Positions 7,619 through 14,027 of a DNA stretch of 16,125 bases are shown piece after piece. The notes beneath the pieces are model-generated. The model was not told where the DNA came from, made no database searches, and was given only the letters and a program-made list of their open reading frames with translations. Origin of the DNA: JAUSPI01 sp964454305. Lineage in GTDB: Bacteria; Desulfobacterota; Syntrophia; Syntrophales; JADFWA01. Each line of letters opens with the position of its first letter. Within the stretch, counting starts at the first letter, position 1. Both the position numbers and the translations under genes were made by a program. The stretch covers positions 1-16,125 of the forward strand of contig CAYVXX010000047.1 of assembly GCA_964454305.1 (NCBI GenBank), written 5' to 3'.

Positions 7619-8464
7619 TCAAGAATGAAATACAAGAACTCGTTCCTTCCGATTGCAACAATTTTTTAAAAAACCATCCAGACCCTCTTCGTAGCGCCTC
7701 CCCGATGTCATAAATCCCTCGTTATGAGTGCCTGTAATTTCGAGAAATTCCTTCGGTTCCCGTGCCGCTTCGAATAATTGGCGGCCGTGTCTGAAGGGTA
7801 TTATGTCGTCGTTTGCGCTGTGTATAACAAGGACGGGACAGTTGATTCGTTTTATATATTCACCGGTGTTGTAGTCAAAACGGGCAAGCAGTCTGGCCGG
7901 CAGAAACGGGTAGATGTTAGCCGCGATATCGGGGACGGAGGTAAACGTTGACTCAATGATAAGCGCTTTCGGAGTGTGATTCTGTGCTAACCAGGCGGCA
8001 ATTGCCCCACCGATCGATCTTCCGAAAAAGATGATTTCTTCCGGGGGCACGTGCCGCTTCACGGTCAGGTAGCGCCACGCCGCCTCGGCATCGAGATAGG
8101 TTCCTTTTTCGGTGGTTTTCCCCTCGCTTCTTCCGTAGCCCCTGTAATCAAAAATAAACGTGCTAAAACCGAGACGGTGAAAAATTCGGATAGACTCCAT
8201 ACGGTGGGAGATATTGCCCGCATTGCCGTGGCAAAATAGAACAACTCCCCTCGATTTCTCAGCAGGGATAAACCAGCCGGAAAGTTTCACACCATCCGCG
8301 GTTTCGAAAGAAACATTTTCGTATGAAAGTCCCGTCTGGTCAGGCGTTTCAAAAAATTCTTTCTGCGGAAAGTAAATAAAGTGGGGTTGGGCAACAAAAA
8401 CAATGACCAGAAGGCCGATATAAACGGAAACGGCTATCGAAATTATTGACCAGATCATACGCAT
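7619..8464 (-). CDS. Membrane-anchored alpha/beta hydrolase (BEM46/YfhR-like)
   Basis: The protein has 281 residues with one N-terminal hydrophobic anchor (about 3-26) followed by PHFIYFPQ, as usual in this hydrolase group. The oxyanion region is HGNAGN (79-84), the nucleophile is S150 in GRSIGG, the acid is D219 or D220 in SANDDIIP, and the histidine is H247 in GTHNEG. This makes a complete serine-hydrolase triad on the outer face of the membrane. The natural ester or other substrate is unknown. An alternative ATG at 8458 would remove two residues. Neither start has a clear ribosome site, and a GGGGTCAG-type repeat lies only a few bases upstream. It runs in the same direction as the stress operon but is 508 bases away, so it is probably a separate unit. 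Confidence 0.88.
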   Translation of the reverse strand: MRMIWSIISIAVSVYIGLLVIVFVAQPHFIYFPQKEFFETPDQTGLSYENVSFETADGVKLSGWFIPAEKSRGVVLFCHGNAGNISHRMESIRIFHRLGFSTFIFDYRGYGRSEGKTTEKGTYLDAEAAWRYLTVKRHVPPEEIIFFGRSIGGAIAAWLAQNHTPKALIIESTFTSVPDIAANIYPFLPARLLARFDYNTGEYIKRINCPVLVIHSANDDIIPFRHGRQLFEAAREPKEFLEITGTHNEGFMTSGRRYEEGLDGFLKNCCNRKERVLVFHS

Positions 8465-8472
8465 AATAGAAA

Positions 8473-8520
8473 GGGGTCAGACCTTGTTTTTTACTGCCCT
8501 CGACGCTTTGTTGCTGACCC
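8473..8520. repeat. GGGGTCAG-type imperfect palindromic repeat
   Basis: GGGGTCAGACCTTG starts at 8473, and 34 bases after its GGGTCAG core comes the inverted core CTGACCC at 8514-8520. A related sequence in opposite orientation, CAAGACCTGACCCC, is at 10251-10264. Motifs of this kind recur between genes in many genomes and are thought to be REP-like or remnant mobile units. That attribution is from memory and not proven here. Confidence 0.5.
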
Positions 8521-8784
8521 GCAGGTAATGGGGCCCGACATAATCTAATCCTCAGTGTCCTTAAATTTGTATCCCCAACGGTACTAAGCTCCGTATATAC
8601 CGCCCCCTTATGGAAAAGTATCGTGAGTAGCATTGTAAATTTAATAATTTATTTAATCAAGTAAGGAATTTAAAATTTAAAATTGTTAATTAAAAATTCT
8701 CGCGAGCGGTATCCCGGAGCCTTAATCCTTACACCTTATACCTTGTTTCCGAATCTTGGACACCATCCACTTTATGGATAATTC

Positions 8785-8813
8785 TTGCAATTTTACCATT
8801 TCAAGCGTATAAA
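8785..8813 (+). promoter_or_regulatory. Sigma70-like promoter for the GAF gene
   Basis: TTGCAA at 8785-8790 and TATAAA at 8808-8813 (TATAAAAT extended) are separated by exactly 17 bases and face the GAF gene, whose start is about 170 bases further on. This is the best promoter in the gap. The long leader would leave room for post-transcriptional control, but I see no known riboswitch. Confidence 0.6.
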
Positions 8814-8989
8814 ATACTTACGTGTACGAATCAGGGGCGAAACGCAGCACGGGAAGTCAGTCATGTCCCCATCTTGTTGTCCACTCCGGAGAAAACATAT
8901 CGAACCAGGGTAGATAGTATCTCTCATACAGCTTCTCGATAACGCGCGCACAGAGTTTCGCACACGGCAAAAAAGGAGGAGAAACGGCA

Positions 8990-10171
8990 ATGATCAAGCA
9001 AAAGGAGATCGGGTATTTTAGAACCTTCTTTGAGGTGAGCCAGACGATCCTCACTGCCCCTTCCCTCGCCGAAATTCTTCATTTCCTCGTCGAGAAAAGC
9101 GTGAAAGCTCTTGGGGTTAAGGCGGGGAGTCTGCGCCTCGTTGATGAGACAACCTCACGCTTGGAGCTCGTGGCGTCCTATCGTCTCAGCGAGACATACC
9201 TGGCCAAGGGGCCCTTGCTGACGGATAAGAGCGTACCCGAGGTGCTCAAGGGGAAGGTCGTCGTTATAAAGGATGCCACCACGAATCCGCGAATTCAGTA
9301 CCAGGCGGAAAAGCGAGACGAGGGCATTACCTCCATCCTCTCCGTTCCCGTGGAGGCGAGAGACAAGGTAATCGGCGTCCTCAGGCTCTATACCGCTGAG
9401 CCCCGGGACTTCACCCCAGAGGAGATCGAGTTTGTCTCCGCCCTTGCCGAGATGGGAGGTCTTGCCATCGTCAATGCGAAGATATACGAAGACGAAGGCG
9501 TCAAGCTCTCATCCCTCCTCAATGAAGTGGGCATTGAATTCCCCGGTGAGACCCCCCGGCGGTGGGAACACGGGGAGGTATTTGCCCCGGAACCCCCCGA
9601 TTTGTCCGTGAGCCTGGAGTATTTCCGGATGCTCCATGAGGTCACCCGGGCGATTCTCGCCACCCTGGATTCCCGGCAGGTAATTGATCTGATAATCGAT
9701 AAGATCATTACCATTATGAAGGTAAAAGCCTGTGCCCTCCGCCTCATTGACGAGACGACGCGGGAGCTCACTCTGGTCGCGTCGAAAGGCCTCAGTGAGG
9801 ACTACCTGAAAAAGGGCCCTATCAACATTGAAAAGAGTATTATTGATGTCCTGGGGGGAAGCCCTGTTATGATTCTTGATGCGGCAACCGACCCGAGGGT
9901 CCAATACCCCGCTGAAAGCATCAAGGAAGGTATTAAATCCATCCTCTGCCTTCCCATTACCGCGCAGAATCGGGTAATAGGCACTCTGCGGCTCTACTCC
10001 GCTGAAACGCGCCGGTACAACCAGCAAGAAGTGGCATTTCTATCCGCCCTCGCGGAGATTGCCGGCGTGGTCATCATGAATACACGGTTCTACGAGAAAA
10101 CCCACTATGATCTCCTCTTCTGGCAGGCAACTCTGGAATACCTCGACTTCAAGGGACCGCAGAAGAAATAG
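8990..10171 (+). CDS. Tandem GAF-domain sensor protein without output domain
   Basis: The protein has 393 residues. GAF 1 spans about 8-168 and GAF 2 about 210-385, with a proline-rich linker around 180-205 (ETPRRWEHGE, PEPPD). The two halves are clearly repeats of each other: LRLVDETTS/LRLIDETTR, then LVASYRLSETYL/LVASKGLSEDYL, then ATTNPRIQY/AATDPRVQY, then GVLRLYTAE/GTLRLYSAE. GAF domains bind small ligands, nucleotides, heme or iron. No kinase, cyclase, phosphodiesterase or DNA-binding domain follows, so it must signal through a partner or act as a ligand-binding protein. AGGAGG lies a few bases before the ATG, and a sigma70-like promoter is 180 bases upstream. It stands alone, more GC-rich than its surroundings, and is flanked by inverted GGGGTCAG-type repeats. 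Confidence 0.85.
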   Translation: MIKQKEIGYFRTFFEVSQTILTAPSLAEILHFLVEKSVKALGVKAGSLRLVDETTSRLELVASYRLSETYLAKGPLLTDKSVPEVLKGKVVVIKDATTNPRIQYQAEKRDEGITSILSVPVEARDKVIGVLRLYTAEPRDFTPEEIEFVSALAEMGGLAIVNAKIYEDEGVKLSSLLNEVGIEFPGETPRRWEHGEVFAPEPPDLSVSLEYFRMLHEVTRAILATLDSRQVIDLIIDKIITIMKVKACALRLIDETTRELTLVASKGLSEDYLKKGPINIEKSIIDVLGGSPVMILDAATDPRVQYPAESIKEGIKSILCLPITAQNRVIGTLRLYSAETRRYNQQEVAFLSALAEIAGVVIMNTRFYEKTHYDLLFWQATLEYLDFKGPQKK

Positions 10172-10250
10172 TATTCGAATATAGAGCGTCTTACTTTTTA
10201 CTGGTTACCGGTTACTTACCACTGAGAAGTTCCTTGTAGATGGCAAAAAG

Positions 10251-10264
10251 CAAGACCTGACCCC
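10251..10264 (-). repeat. Second GGGGTCAG-type repeat copy (inverted)
   Basis: CAAGACCTGACCCC here is the reverse complement of GGGGTCAGGTCTTG and matches 12 of 14 bases of the copy at 8473-8486 in inverted orientation. The two therefore bracket the GAF gene. A weaker relative, CAATACCCGACCCC, is at 12284-12297. Confidence 0.45.
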
Positions 10265-10301
10265 GATTTCCCCGATTTCCCAAATGAAAGATCAAATTCC
10301 C

Positions 10302-10329
10302 TTGACAATTCAGGCAGAAGTTGTATTTT
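10302..10329 (+). promoter_or_regulatory. Sigma70-like promoter for the exported thioredoxin-fold gene
   Basis: A perfect TTGACA (10302-10307) is followed after 16 bases by TATTTT (10324-10329), about 50 bases upstream of the ATG at 10379. Spacing and position suit a vegetative promoter. Confidence 0.55.
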
Positions 10330-10378
10330 CTCAACACTTACGAGTCGGCATTGGGCATTGCAAGAGAGGAGAGTATAG

Positions 10379-10912
10379 ATGACGCGGCACCCGGCATATA
10401 CCTATGTTGTTGTCTTCATTATGTGGGGATTGTTCGTCCATGCCCCGCTATTCGCTCAAGAAACAAAATTGATTGCCTTTACCTTGAATGATCAGTTTGA
10501 CAGAGAGTACACTGAGAAAAGTTTTCCCGAGAAGATTTTGATTATCATTGAGGGTGATCGGGAAGGAAGCAAATACTGCGCTAAATGGAAAGAGGCCATG
10601 TCTGACGCGCTTGAGAAGAACCATGCGATGGATCATATTCAGTTTGTCAGTATTGCCGACTTAAGGGGGATTCCATCGTTTTTGAAGGGGTTTATTAAAG
10701 GCAAATTTTCGAAGAAAAAACACAAGTGGTCATTAATGGACTGGGAAGGCATGTTTGCGACGGCCTATGAATTTGTCCTGGAGTCGTCTAACATTTTGGT
10801 TTTTGATCGCCAGCAGCATCTTGTTCATCAAACAAGTGTTCGAGAACTTTCACCTGAGAAATTAGAAAAGATAGTCAATACCGTTAAATGCATAAACATG
10901 GATCATCCATGA
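10379..10912 (+). CDS. Exported thioredoxin-fold-like protein lacking CXXC
   Basis: The protein has 177 residues with a signal peptide (hydrophobic 8-25, cleavage probably after LFAQ). The mature part starts with LIAFTLNDQFDREYT and continues with a strand ILIIIEGDREGSKYC, a helix, a strand QFVSIADLRGIPSF, a KGKFSKKKHKW loop, and a late strand NILVFDRQQHLV. This order resembles the thioredoxin/redoxin fold. There is no CXXC motif. A single cysteine (C67) sits where a redox motif would lie and another (C171) near the end. So a classical thiol-disulfide activity is unlikely and the function is unknown. AGGAG lies seven bases before the ATG. Its stop overlaps the ATG of a flavoprotein remnant. 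I place it in the fold with moderate confidence only. Confidence 0.7.
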   Translation: MTRHPAYTYVVVFIMWGLFVHAPLFAQETKLIAFTLNDQFDREYTEKSFPEKILIIIEGDREGSKYCAKWKEAMSDALEKNHAMDHIQFVSIADLRGIPSFLKGFIKGKFSKKKHKWSLMDWEGMFATAYEFVLESSNILVFDRQQHLVHQTSVRELSPEKLEKIVNTVKCINMDHP

Positions 10913-11040
10913 TTCCCGGAATCACCGGACACAAGAAACACATTGATGCCGACACGGGAGGATTTAATCTGCAGGCTGCCTTCTCAACGGGATGGATTGC
11001 CGGAAGGGCTATTTCATGCAGCACTGACAAGAGCATCTAA
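10888..11040 (+). pseudogene. 3' remnant of a flavoprotein gene
   Basis: A 50-codon frame from ATG 10888 (or ATG 10909, which overlaps the previous stop as ATGA) ends in TAA at 11040. The core GITGHKKHIDADTGGFNLQ followed by AAFSTGWIAGRA is the typical C-terminus of FAD-dependent oxidoreductases such as the HI0933/BaiN-like family, where it closes the FAD-binding site. The intact family is around 400 residues, so only the last tenth is here. Upstream in the same frame is a stop (10885-10887) and then the unrelated thioredoxin-fold gene. I read it as a deletion remnant. A tiny translated product coupled to the upstream gene cannot be excluded. Confidence 0.6.
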
Positions 11041-11131
11041 TAAAGGCCAACAGTGGACAAAATACTGAAATGTGCGGACATGGATAACCCCATTAACTTA
11101 GATGTTTAGTTAGAAACATGGAGCAGTGCTT

Positions 11132-12085
11132 ATGGATGTATTTCATAATCTTGTAAATGCAATTCTGGTCATTGTGCTTATTTATGCATTGGCCATTTAT
11201 CTTAGACGTAAAGGGACATTAACAGAAGAACATTCTCTGACCCTTGCCCGTATCGTTACCGACTTGTGTTTACCGGCCATAATTTTCGTCAGTCTGGCAC
11301 GGCAAACCATCCATTTGGATCAAATAGCCCCGGCTCTGGTAATGCTGGGTCTGGAGCTTGGCTGCATTGCTCTGGCCTGGATGATAAGTGTCTTACTGAA
11401 GTTCGACAAAGCGCAGCAAGGGGCGATTGTTTTCTGTTCGGCATTCGGTTCCTCAACGTTTCTGGGCTATTCGATTATAATGCAGATGTTTCCACACACG
11501 CCTGAAGCTCTCAGCGAAGCCGTCCTGATTTCTGAAATTGGTGTTGGGTACCCGATATTCATTTTGGGTCCGATTCTGGCCGCCTATTTTGGTTCAGAAA
11601 AATCAGATGCAGCATCACAATGGAAAACTTCTCTGGGTTTTTTCAAGTCCCCTGTCTTTTTCGCGTTGATTATTGGTCTTCTTTGGGGGCACTTTCGACT
11701 ACCCGGTCAAAATAATGCCTTCATAGCTCCGCTATTCCATCTATGCAATGTTTTAGCCGCGGCCCTTACGCCGCTTGCCATTCTATCAGTTGGCCTTATG
11801 TTCAAGGTGCCCCATCTGCGCAAGATACTAACGGCCCTGGCAATTGTTGTTCTCCTCAAATTGATAATTAAACCGCTGCTTGCCGGTTCTGTCGCGACCC
11901 TCTTTGGTTTTCCCGAACTCTGGAAAGAAGTTTTAGTTCTCCTGGCCGCAATGCCTCCTGCCGTTCTTGGAGCGGTCTTTCTTAGACGCTACGGCGGAGA
12001 CGCTTCACTGGCTTCGGCGCTCCTTTTAGCCGCTAGTCTGATAAGCTGCGTGACCCTTTTAGGCGTATTCTGGATGATTATGTAA
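11132..12085 (+). CDS. AEC-family transporter (auxin efflux carrier-like permease)
   Basis: The protein has 317 residues from the ATG at 11132, which has a GGAG eight bases upstream. A GTG at 11126 is in frame but only two bases from that site, so I reject it. It is almost wholly hydrophobic, with about ten membrane helices in two halves around a short polar loop (near 155-165, SEKSDAASQWK). Family marks include LPAIIFVSLA in helix 2, FCSAFGSSTFLGY in the middle, and AMPPAVLGAVFLRRYGGD near the end. AEC permeases export or import small organic acids such as malate or malonate. The substrate here is unknown. It is preceded by the flavoprotein remnant and followed by a bidirectional terminator, so it is a single-gene unit. 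Confidence 0.85.
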   Translation: MDVFHNLVNAILVIVLIYALAIYLRRKGTLTEEHSLTLARIVTDLCLPAIIFVSLARQTIHLDQIAPALVMLGLELGCIALAWMISVLLKFDKAQQGAIVFCSAFGSSTFLGYSIIMQMFPHTPEALSEAVLISEIGVGYPIFILGPILAAYFGSEKSDAASQWKTSLGFFKSPVFFALIIGLLWGHFRLPGQNNAFIAPLFHLCNVLAAALTPLAILSVGLMFKVPHLRKILTALAIVVLLKLIIKPLLAGSVATLFGFPELWKEVLVLLAAMPPAVLGAVFLRRYGGDASLASALLLAASLISCVTLLGVFWMIM

Positions 12086-12178
12086 CGGCAGTCGTTTGAT
12101 AAAAATTTTTTAAAGGGCGCATCGAGCTTCACAACAGTTCCTGCCGATCTGTTGCAGCGTATAACTTACTTATAAGTC

Positions 12179-12254
12179 ACAGGGGGGAGCCGTGGAGTGA
12201 TTGAAGAGAAAACCCCGTTTCTTGGAAAAAGAAAACGGGGTTTTTTGTTTTAGG
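12179..12254. repeat. Copy A of a 76-bp terminator-bearing repeat
   Basis: This copy matches 13818-13893 in about 65 of 76 positions. The match includes an upstream block with CCGTGGAGTGAT that lies outside the terminator hairpin, so similarity is not simply due to both being terminators. It lies between convergent genes. Confidence 0.65.
12209..12250 (+). terminator. Bidirectional intrinsic terminator A
   Basis: AAAACCCCG (12209-12217) pairs with CGGGGTTTT (12236-12244). The stem is extended inward by TTTCTT/AAGAAA around a GGAAA loop and has one bulged A. A T run follows on the plus strand and another on the minus strand, so it can stop both the AEC transporter transcript and the YSC84 transcript from the other side. 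Confidence 0.85.
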
Positions 12255-12317
12255 GATTGGTGAGCCGGGCAGACAGCAAAAAACAATACCCGACCCCTTA
12301 GCCCCCTTTGATATACA

Positions 12318-12881
12318 TTAATTTAACGAATCGTCCTTCCAGTATTTTGTCCCCTTCACCGTTGCCTGAAGGGCTAACCCTGTCTCGGTTAACTGGTATA
12401 TCGTCATATTACCGATTGTGGCTTCACCGCCGACAGCCGCTCCCTTGTCGCTCGCCTTGGCTGCCGCATCGGCCTGAGCTCCGAACGCCCAGCCCTGTTC
12501 GACAAAACGGTTCATGGTATCGGCACTATGGAATACGAACACAATACGAAAGTCTTTGGCGCCGAGGCCCAAACCGATGCCGACCTCTCCCATTCTCATA
12601 TATGTGTGTTTGCCGGTCTTGTTATTTATGACGACACCACATCCGCCGCCGAAACTGGCGAGAATAATATTAACATTCACGTTGCTGAATACGGCATACC
12701 CCGGGGCACTGGAAATTTGCGCTTTAACGTCGGGCTTTACTTTATAAAGATCCGACAGCGTCGTGTTTTTCATATCGAGAATTACCTGTTGCTTTTGCGC
12801 CTTCGGTTTATCGCCCATAGTAGCGCACCCCACGATGATTAACGCCAGTATCATGCACAGTACTACCGCTCTACGATTCAT
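12318..12881 (-). CDS. YSC84/SYLF-domain lipoprotein
   Basis: The protein has 187 residues. Residues 1-19 form a lipoprotein signal ending in I-V-G-C, with C19 the probable lipid attachment site. The rest is the SYLF (YSC84-like) domain: SAPGYAVFSNVNVNI, then FGGGCGVVINNKTGKHTYM, then GEVGIGLGLGAKDFRIVFVF and GWAFGAQADAAAK. These proteins bind membranes or lipids, and bacterial versions are small envelope lipoproteins of unclear role. AGGAGG stands seven bases before the ATG, and a good promoter lies immediately upstream in the 66-base space shared with the divergent methyltransferase gene. Assignment to the family is sure. Physiological role is not known. Confidence 0.9.
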   Translation of the reverse strand: MNRRAVVLCMILALIIVGCATMGDKPKAQKQQVILDMKNTTLSDLYKVKPDVKAQISSAPGYAVFSNVNVNIILASFGGGCGVVINNKTGKHTYMRMGEVGIGLGLGAKDFRIVFVFHSADTMNRFVEQGWAFGAQADAAAKASDKGAAVGGEATIGNMTIYQLTETGLALQATVKGTKYWKDDSLN

Positions 12882-12898
12882 GGTTGACCTCCTTTTTT

Positions 12899-12926
12899 AT
12901 TATAACTTGTCGCAACTGCTTTTCAA
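12899..12926 (-). promoter_or_regulatory. Promoter of the YSC84 lipoprotein gene
   Basis: Read on the minus strand, TTGAAA and a perfect TATAAT are 16 bases apart. Transcription would begin just before the AGGAGG ribosome site, giving a very short leader. The opposite strand has only a weak match (TTGTCG, 16 bases, TACCTT) for the methyltransferase gene. Confidence 0.65.
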
Positions 12927-12947
12927 AATACCTTACACAGAGGGATA

Positions 12948-13673
12948 ATGTTAACTTACAACGTAAATAAAGTAAACATGGAAAACGAGTGCCGTTCAAT
13001 CAGTTCAAGGATAAAATCCTTGACAAGCTCGTTTAAAGATGTATTTTTCCGAACAGTCGGCGAGGTTTTACGGATGAATGTGACTAAATTCAATAAAATT
13101 CTGTTTCGTTGTGCGTACTGGTTCAAAGCTCCGTGGGACGTGGGTGGTCCTCAGCCCGTCGTGAAAGAGCTTGAGCAAGAAGGTCAGATTAAGGGTCGAG
13201 TCCTCGATCTGGGCTGCGGTACCGGCGATACGGCGATCTTTCTCGCGCAAAAAGGCTATGAGGTAATGGGTATTGACTATTTGCCGAGAGCAATCGATCT
13301 GGCACTGGCGAGAGCGAAGAGGGCGGGCATGCAGATACCTTTTCGGTTGTTCGATGCGATGAAATTAGACCAGTTACAAGAACGGTTCGATACCGTAATC
13401 GATCTCGGACTCTTTCATAATCTGTCCGATAAAGACAGGATACGCTATAAGTTCTCTCTCGAATCGGCGATGGAACCGGGTGGAATATTCCATATGCTCT
13501 GCTTCAGTGATTCTCAGCCGGGGTTTATCGGGCCGCGAAGAATTTCAAGGGAGGAAATATATCAGGCATTTTCCAATGGCTGGCGGGTAGACTCGATACG
13601 AGAGACAAAATACAAGGTCTACTATCCGATCGGTGGTGCTAAATCCTGGATCGCATCCATTCGCAAAGTGTAG
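12948..13673 (+). CDS. Class I SAM-dependent methyltransferase
   Basis: The frame gives 241 residues from ATG 12948. The S-adenosylmethionine site is RVLDLGCGTGDTAIFLA (about 84-100) followed by the acidic end of strand 2 in VMGIDY. The preceding APWDVGGPQP and later DTVIDLGLFHNL and MEPGGIFHMLCFSD are typical of small class I methyltransferases similar to those acting on thiols, metalloids or small molecules. Residues 1-42 do not resemble the family, and the ATG at 13074 (MNVTKFNKIL) with a GAGG eight bases upstream may be the true start, giving about 200 residues. A GAGGG also precedes 12948, very close. The substrate is unknown. It is divergent from the YSC84 gene and followed by terminator B. 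Confidence 0.85.
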   Translation: MLTYNVNKVNMENECRSISSRIKSLTSSFKDVFFRTVGEVLRMNVTKFNKILFRCAYWFKAPWDVGGPQPVVKELEQEGQIKGRVLDLGCGTGDTAIFLAQKGYEVMGIDYLPRAIDLALARAKRAGMQIPFRLFDAMKLDQLQERFDTVIDLGLFHNLSDKDRIRYKFSLESAMEPGGIFHMLCFSDSQPGFIGPRRISREEIYQAFSNGWRVDSIRETKYKVYYPIGGAKSWIASIRKV

Positions 13674-13817
13674 AAACGATAATACGCCAAAGGTTGTACA
13701 CGCTGCACTTCGTGCGGAAATACCTTGATAGGCTTATTTAAAAGTGTATTGTTTTCAATCAGTTCAGGAAAATAGGACAACAATTTAAAAAATGTAAAGT
13801 TTCATCCAATCACGGTA

Positions 13818-13893
13818 ACAGGAGGGAACCGTGGAGTGATCGAAAATAAAACCCCGTTTCTTAGAAAAAGAAAGCGGGGTTTTCTTATTTTGG
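13818..13893. repeat. Copy B of the 76-bp terminator-bearing repeat
   Basis: Direct repeat of 12179-12254, same orientation, about 85 percent identical by eye. Just upstream the two copies lose similarity. In this copy CACGG (13811-13815) can also pair with CCGTG (13829-13833) to form a second small hairpin before the terminator. Confidence 0.65.
13848..13890 (+). terminator. Intrinsic terminator B after the methyltransferase gene
   Basis: AAAACCCCG (13848-13856) pairs with CGGGGTTTT (13875-13883), with an inner TTTCTT/AAGAAA extension, an AGAAA loop and one bulged G, followed by a T-rich tail. It would end the methyltransferase transcript about 200 bases after its stop codon. Confidence 0.8.
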
Positions 13894-13903
13894 AGCAAAG
13901 TAT

Positions 13904-13972
13904 AAAAAATGGTGGAGGCGGTCTGAGTTATTAGGCGGAATTAGTCAAGCGTAAGCTTGACTGCCATTTTTT
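13904..13972. repeat. Compound inverted repeat with inner GTAA-loop hairpin
   Basis: The outer arms AAAAAATGG (13904-13912) and CCATTTTTT (13964-13972) are exact inverted repeats. Inside, AGTCAAGC (13943-13950) and GCTTGACT (13955-13962) form a perfect eight-pair stem with a GTAA loop, which in RNA is a GNRA tetraloop. T runs at both ends would let it work as a terminator in either direction. It marks the left edge of the AT-rich island and could also be a small insertion remnant or an RNA element. Confidence 0.6.
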
Positions 13973-14027
13973 CTCATATTTTCTAACTGCGTGTCTGATT
14001 AAGAGTGATATTTATTAGGGAATAATT

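Larger units (their letters stand above)
8465..8989. other. 525-bp non-coding gap between divergent hydrolase and GAF genes
   Basis: From left to right it holds a palindromic GGGGTCAG-type repeat (8473-8520), an unremarkable stretch to about 8640, a very AT-rich block (about 8637-8698), a short tandem TTAYACC pair near 8728-8741, a sigma70-like promoter (8785-8813) and a leader of about 170 bases before the GAF gene. Open frames here lack ribosome sites and protein-like composition, so I see no gene. Confidence 0.55.
13674..14027. other. 354-bp gap with repeat B and compound hairpin
   Basis: This stretch separates the methyltransferase from the AT-rich island. It holds about 140 bases without clear signals, then the terminator-bearing repeat (13818-13893), then a compound inverted-repeat structure (13904-13972). 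About 55 bases of leader follow before the HEPN-like gene. I see no gene here. Confidence 0.6.

Noticed and set aside
9388..10027. Two long minus-strand frames opposite the GAF gene
   Set aside because: They are antisense to a clear tandem GAF protein in a GC-rich stretch, where stop-free shadow frames are expected.
12086..12178. CAACAG/CTGTTG inverted repeat after the AEC transporter as a separate terminator
   Set aside because: The stem is only six pairs with an 11-base loop and no T run follows. The strong terminator 60 bases further on explains the region.
13689..13780. Plus-strand frame after the methyltransferase with KGCTRCTSCGNTLIGLF, suggesting a zinc-ribbon fragment
   Set aside because: It is under 35 codons, has a stop just upstream and no start, and the cysteine spacing is not that of a known ribbon. 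Probably chance.
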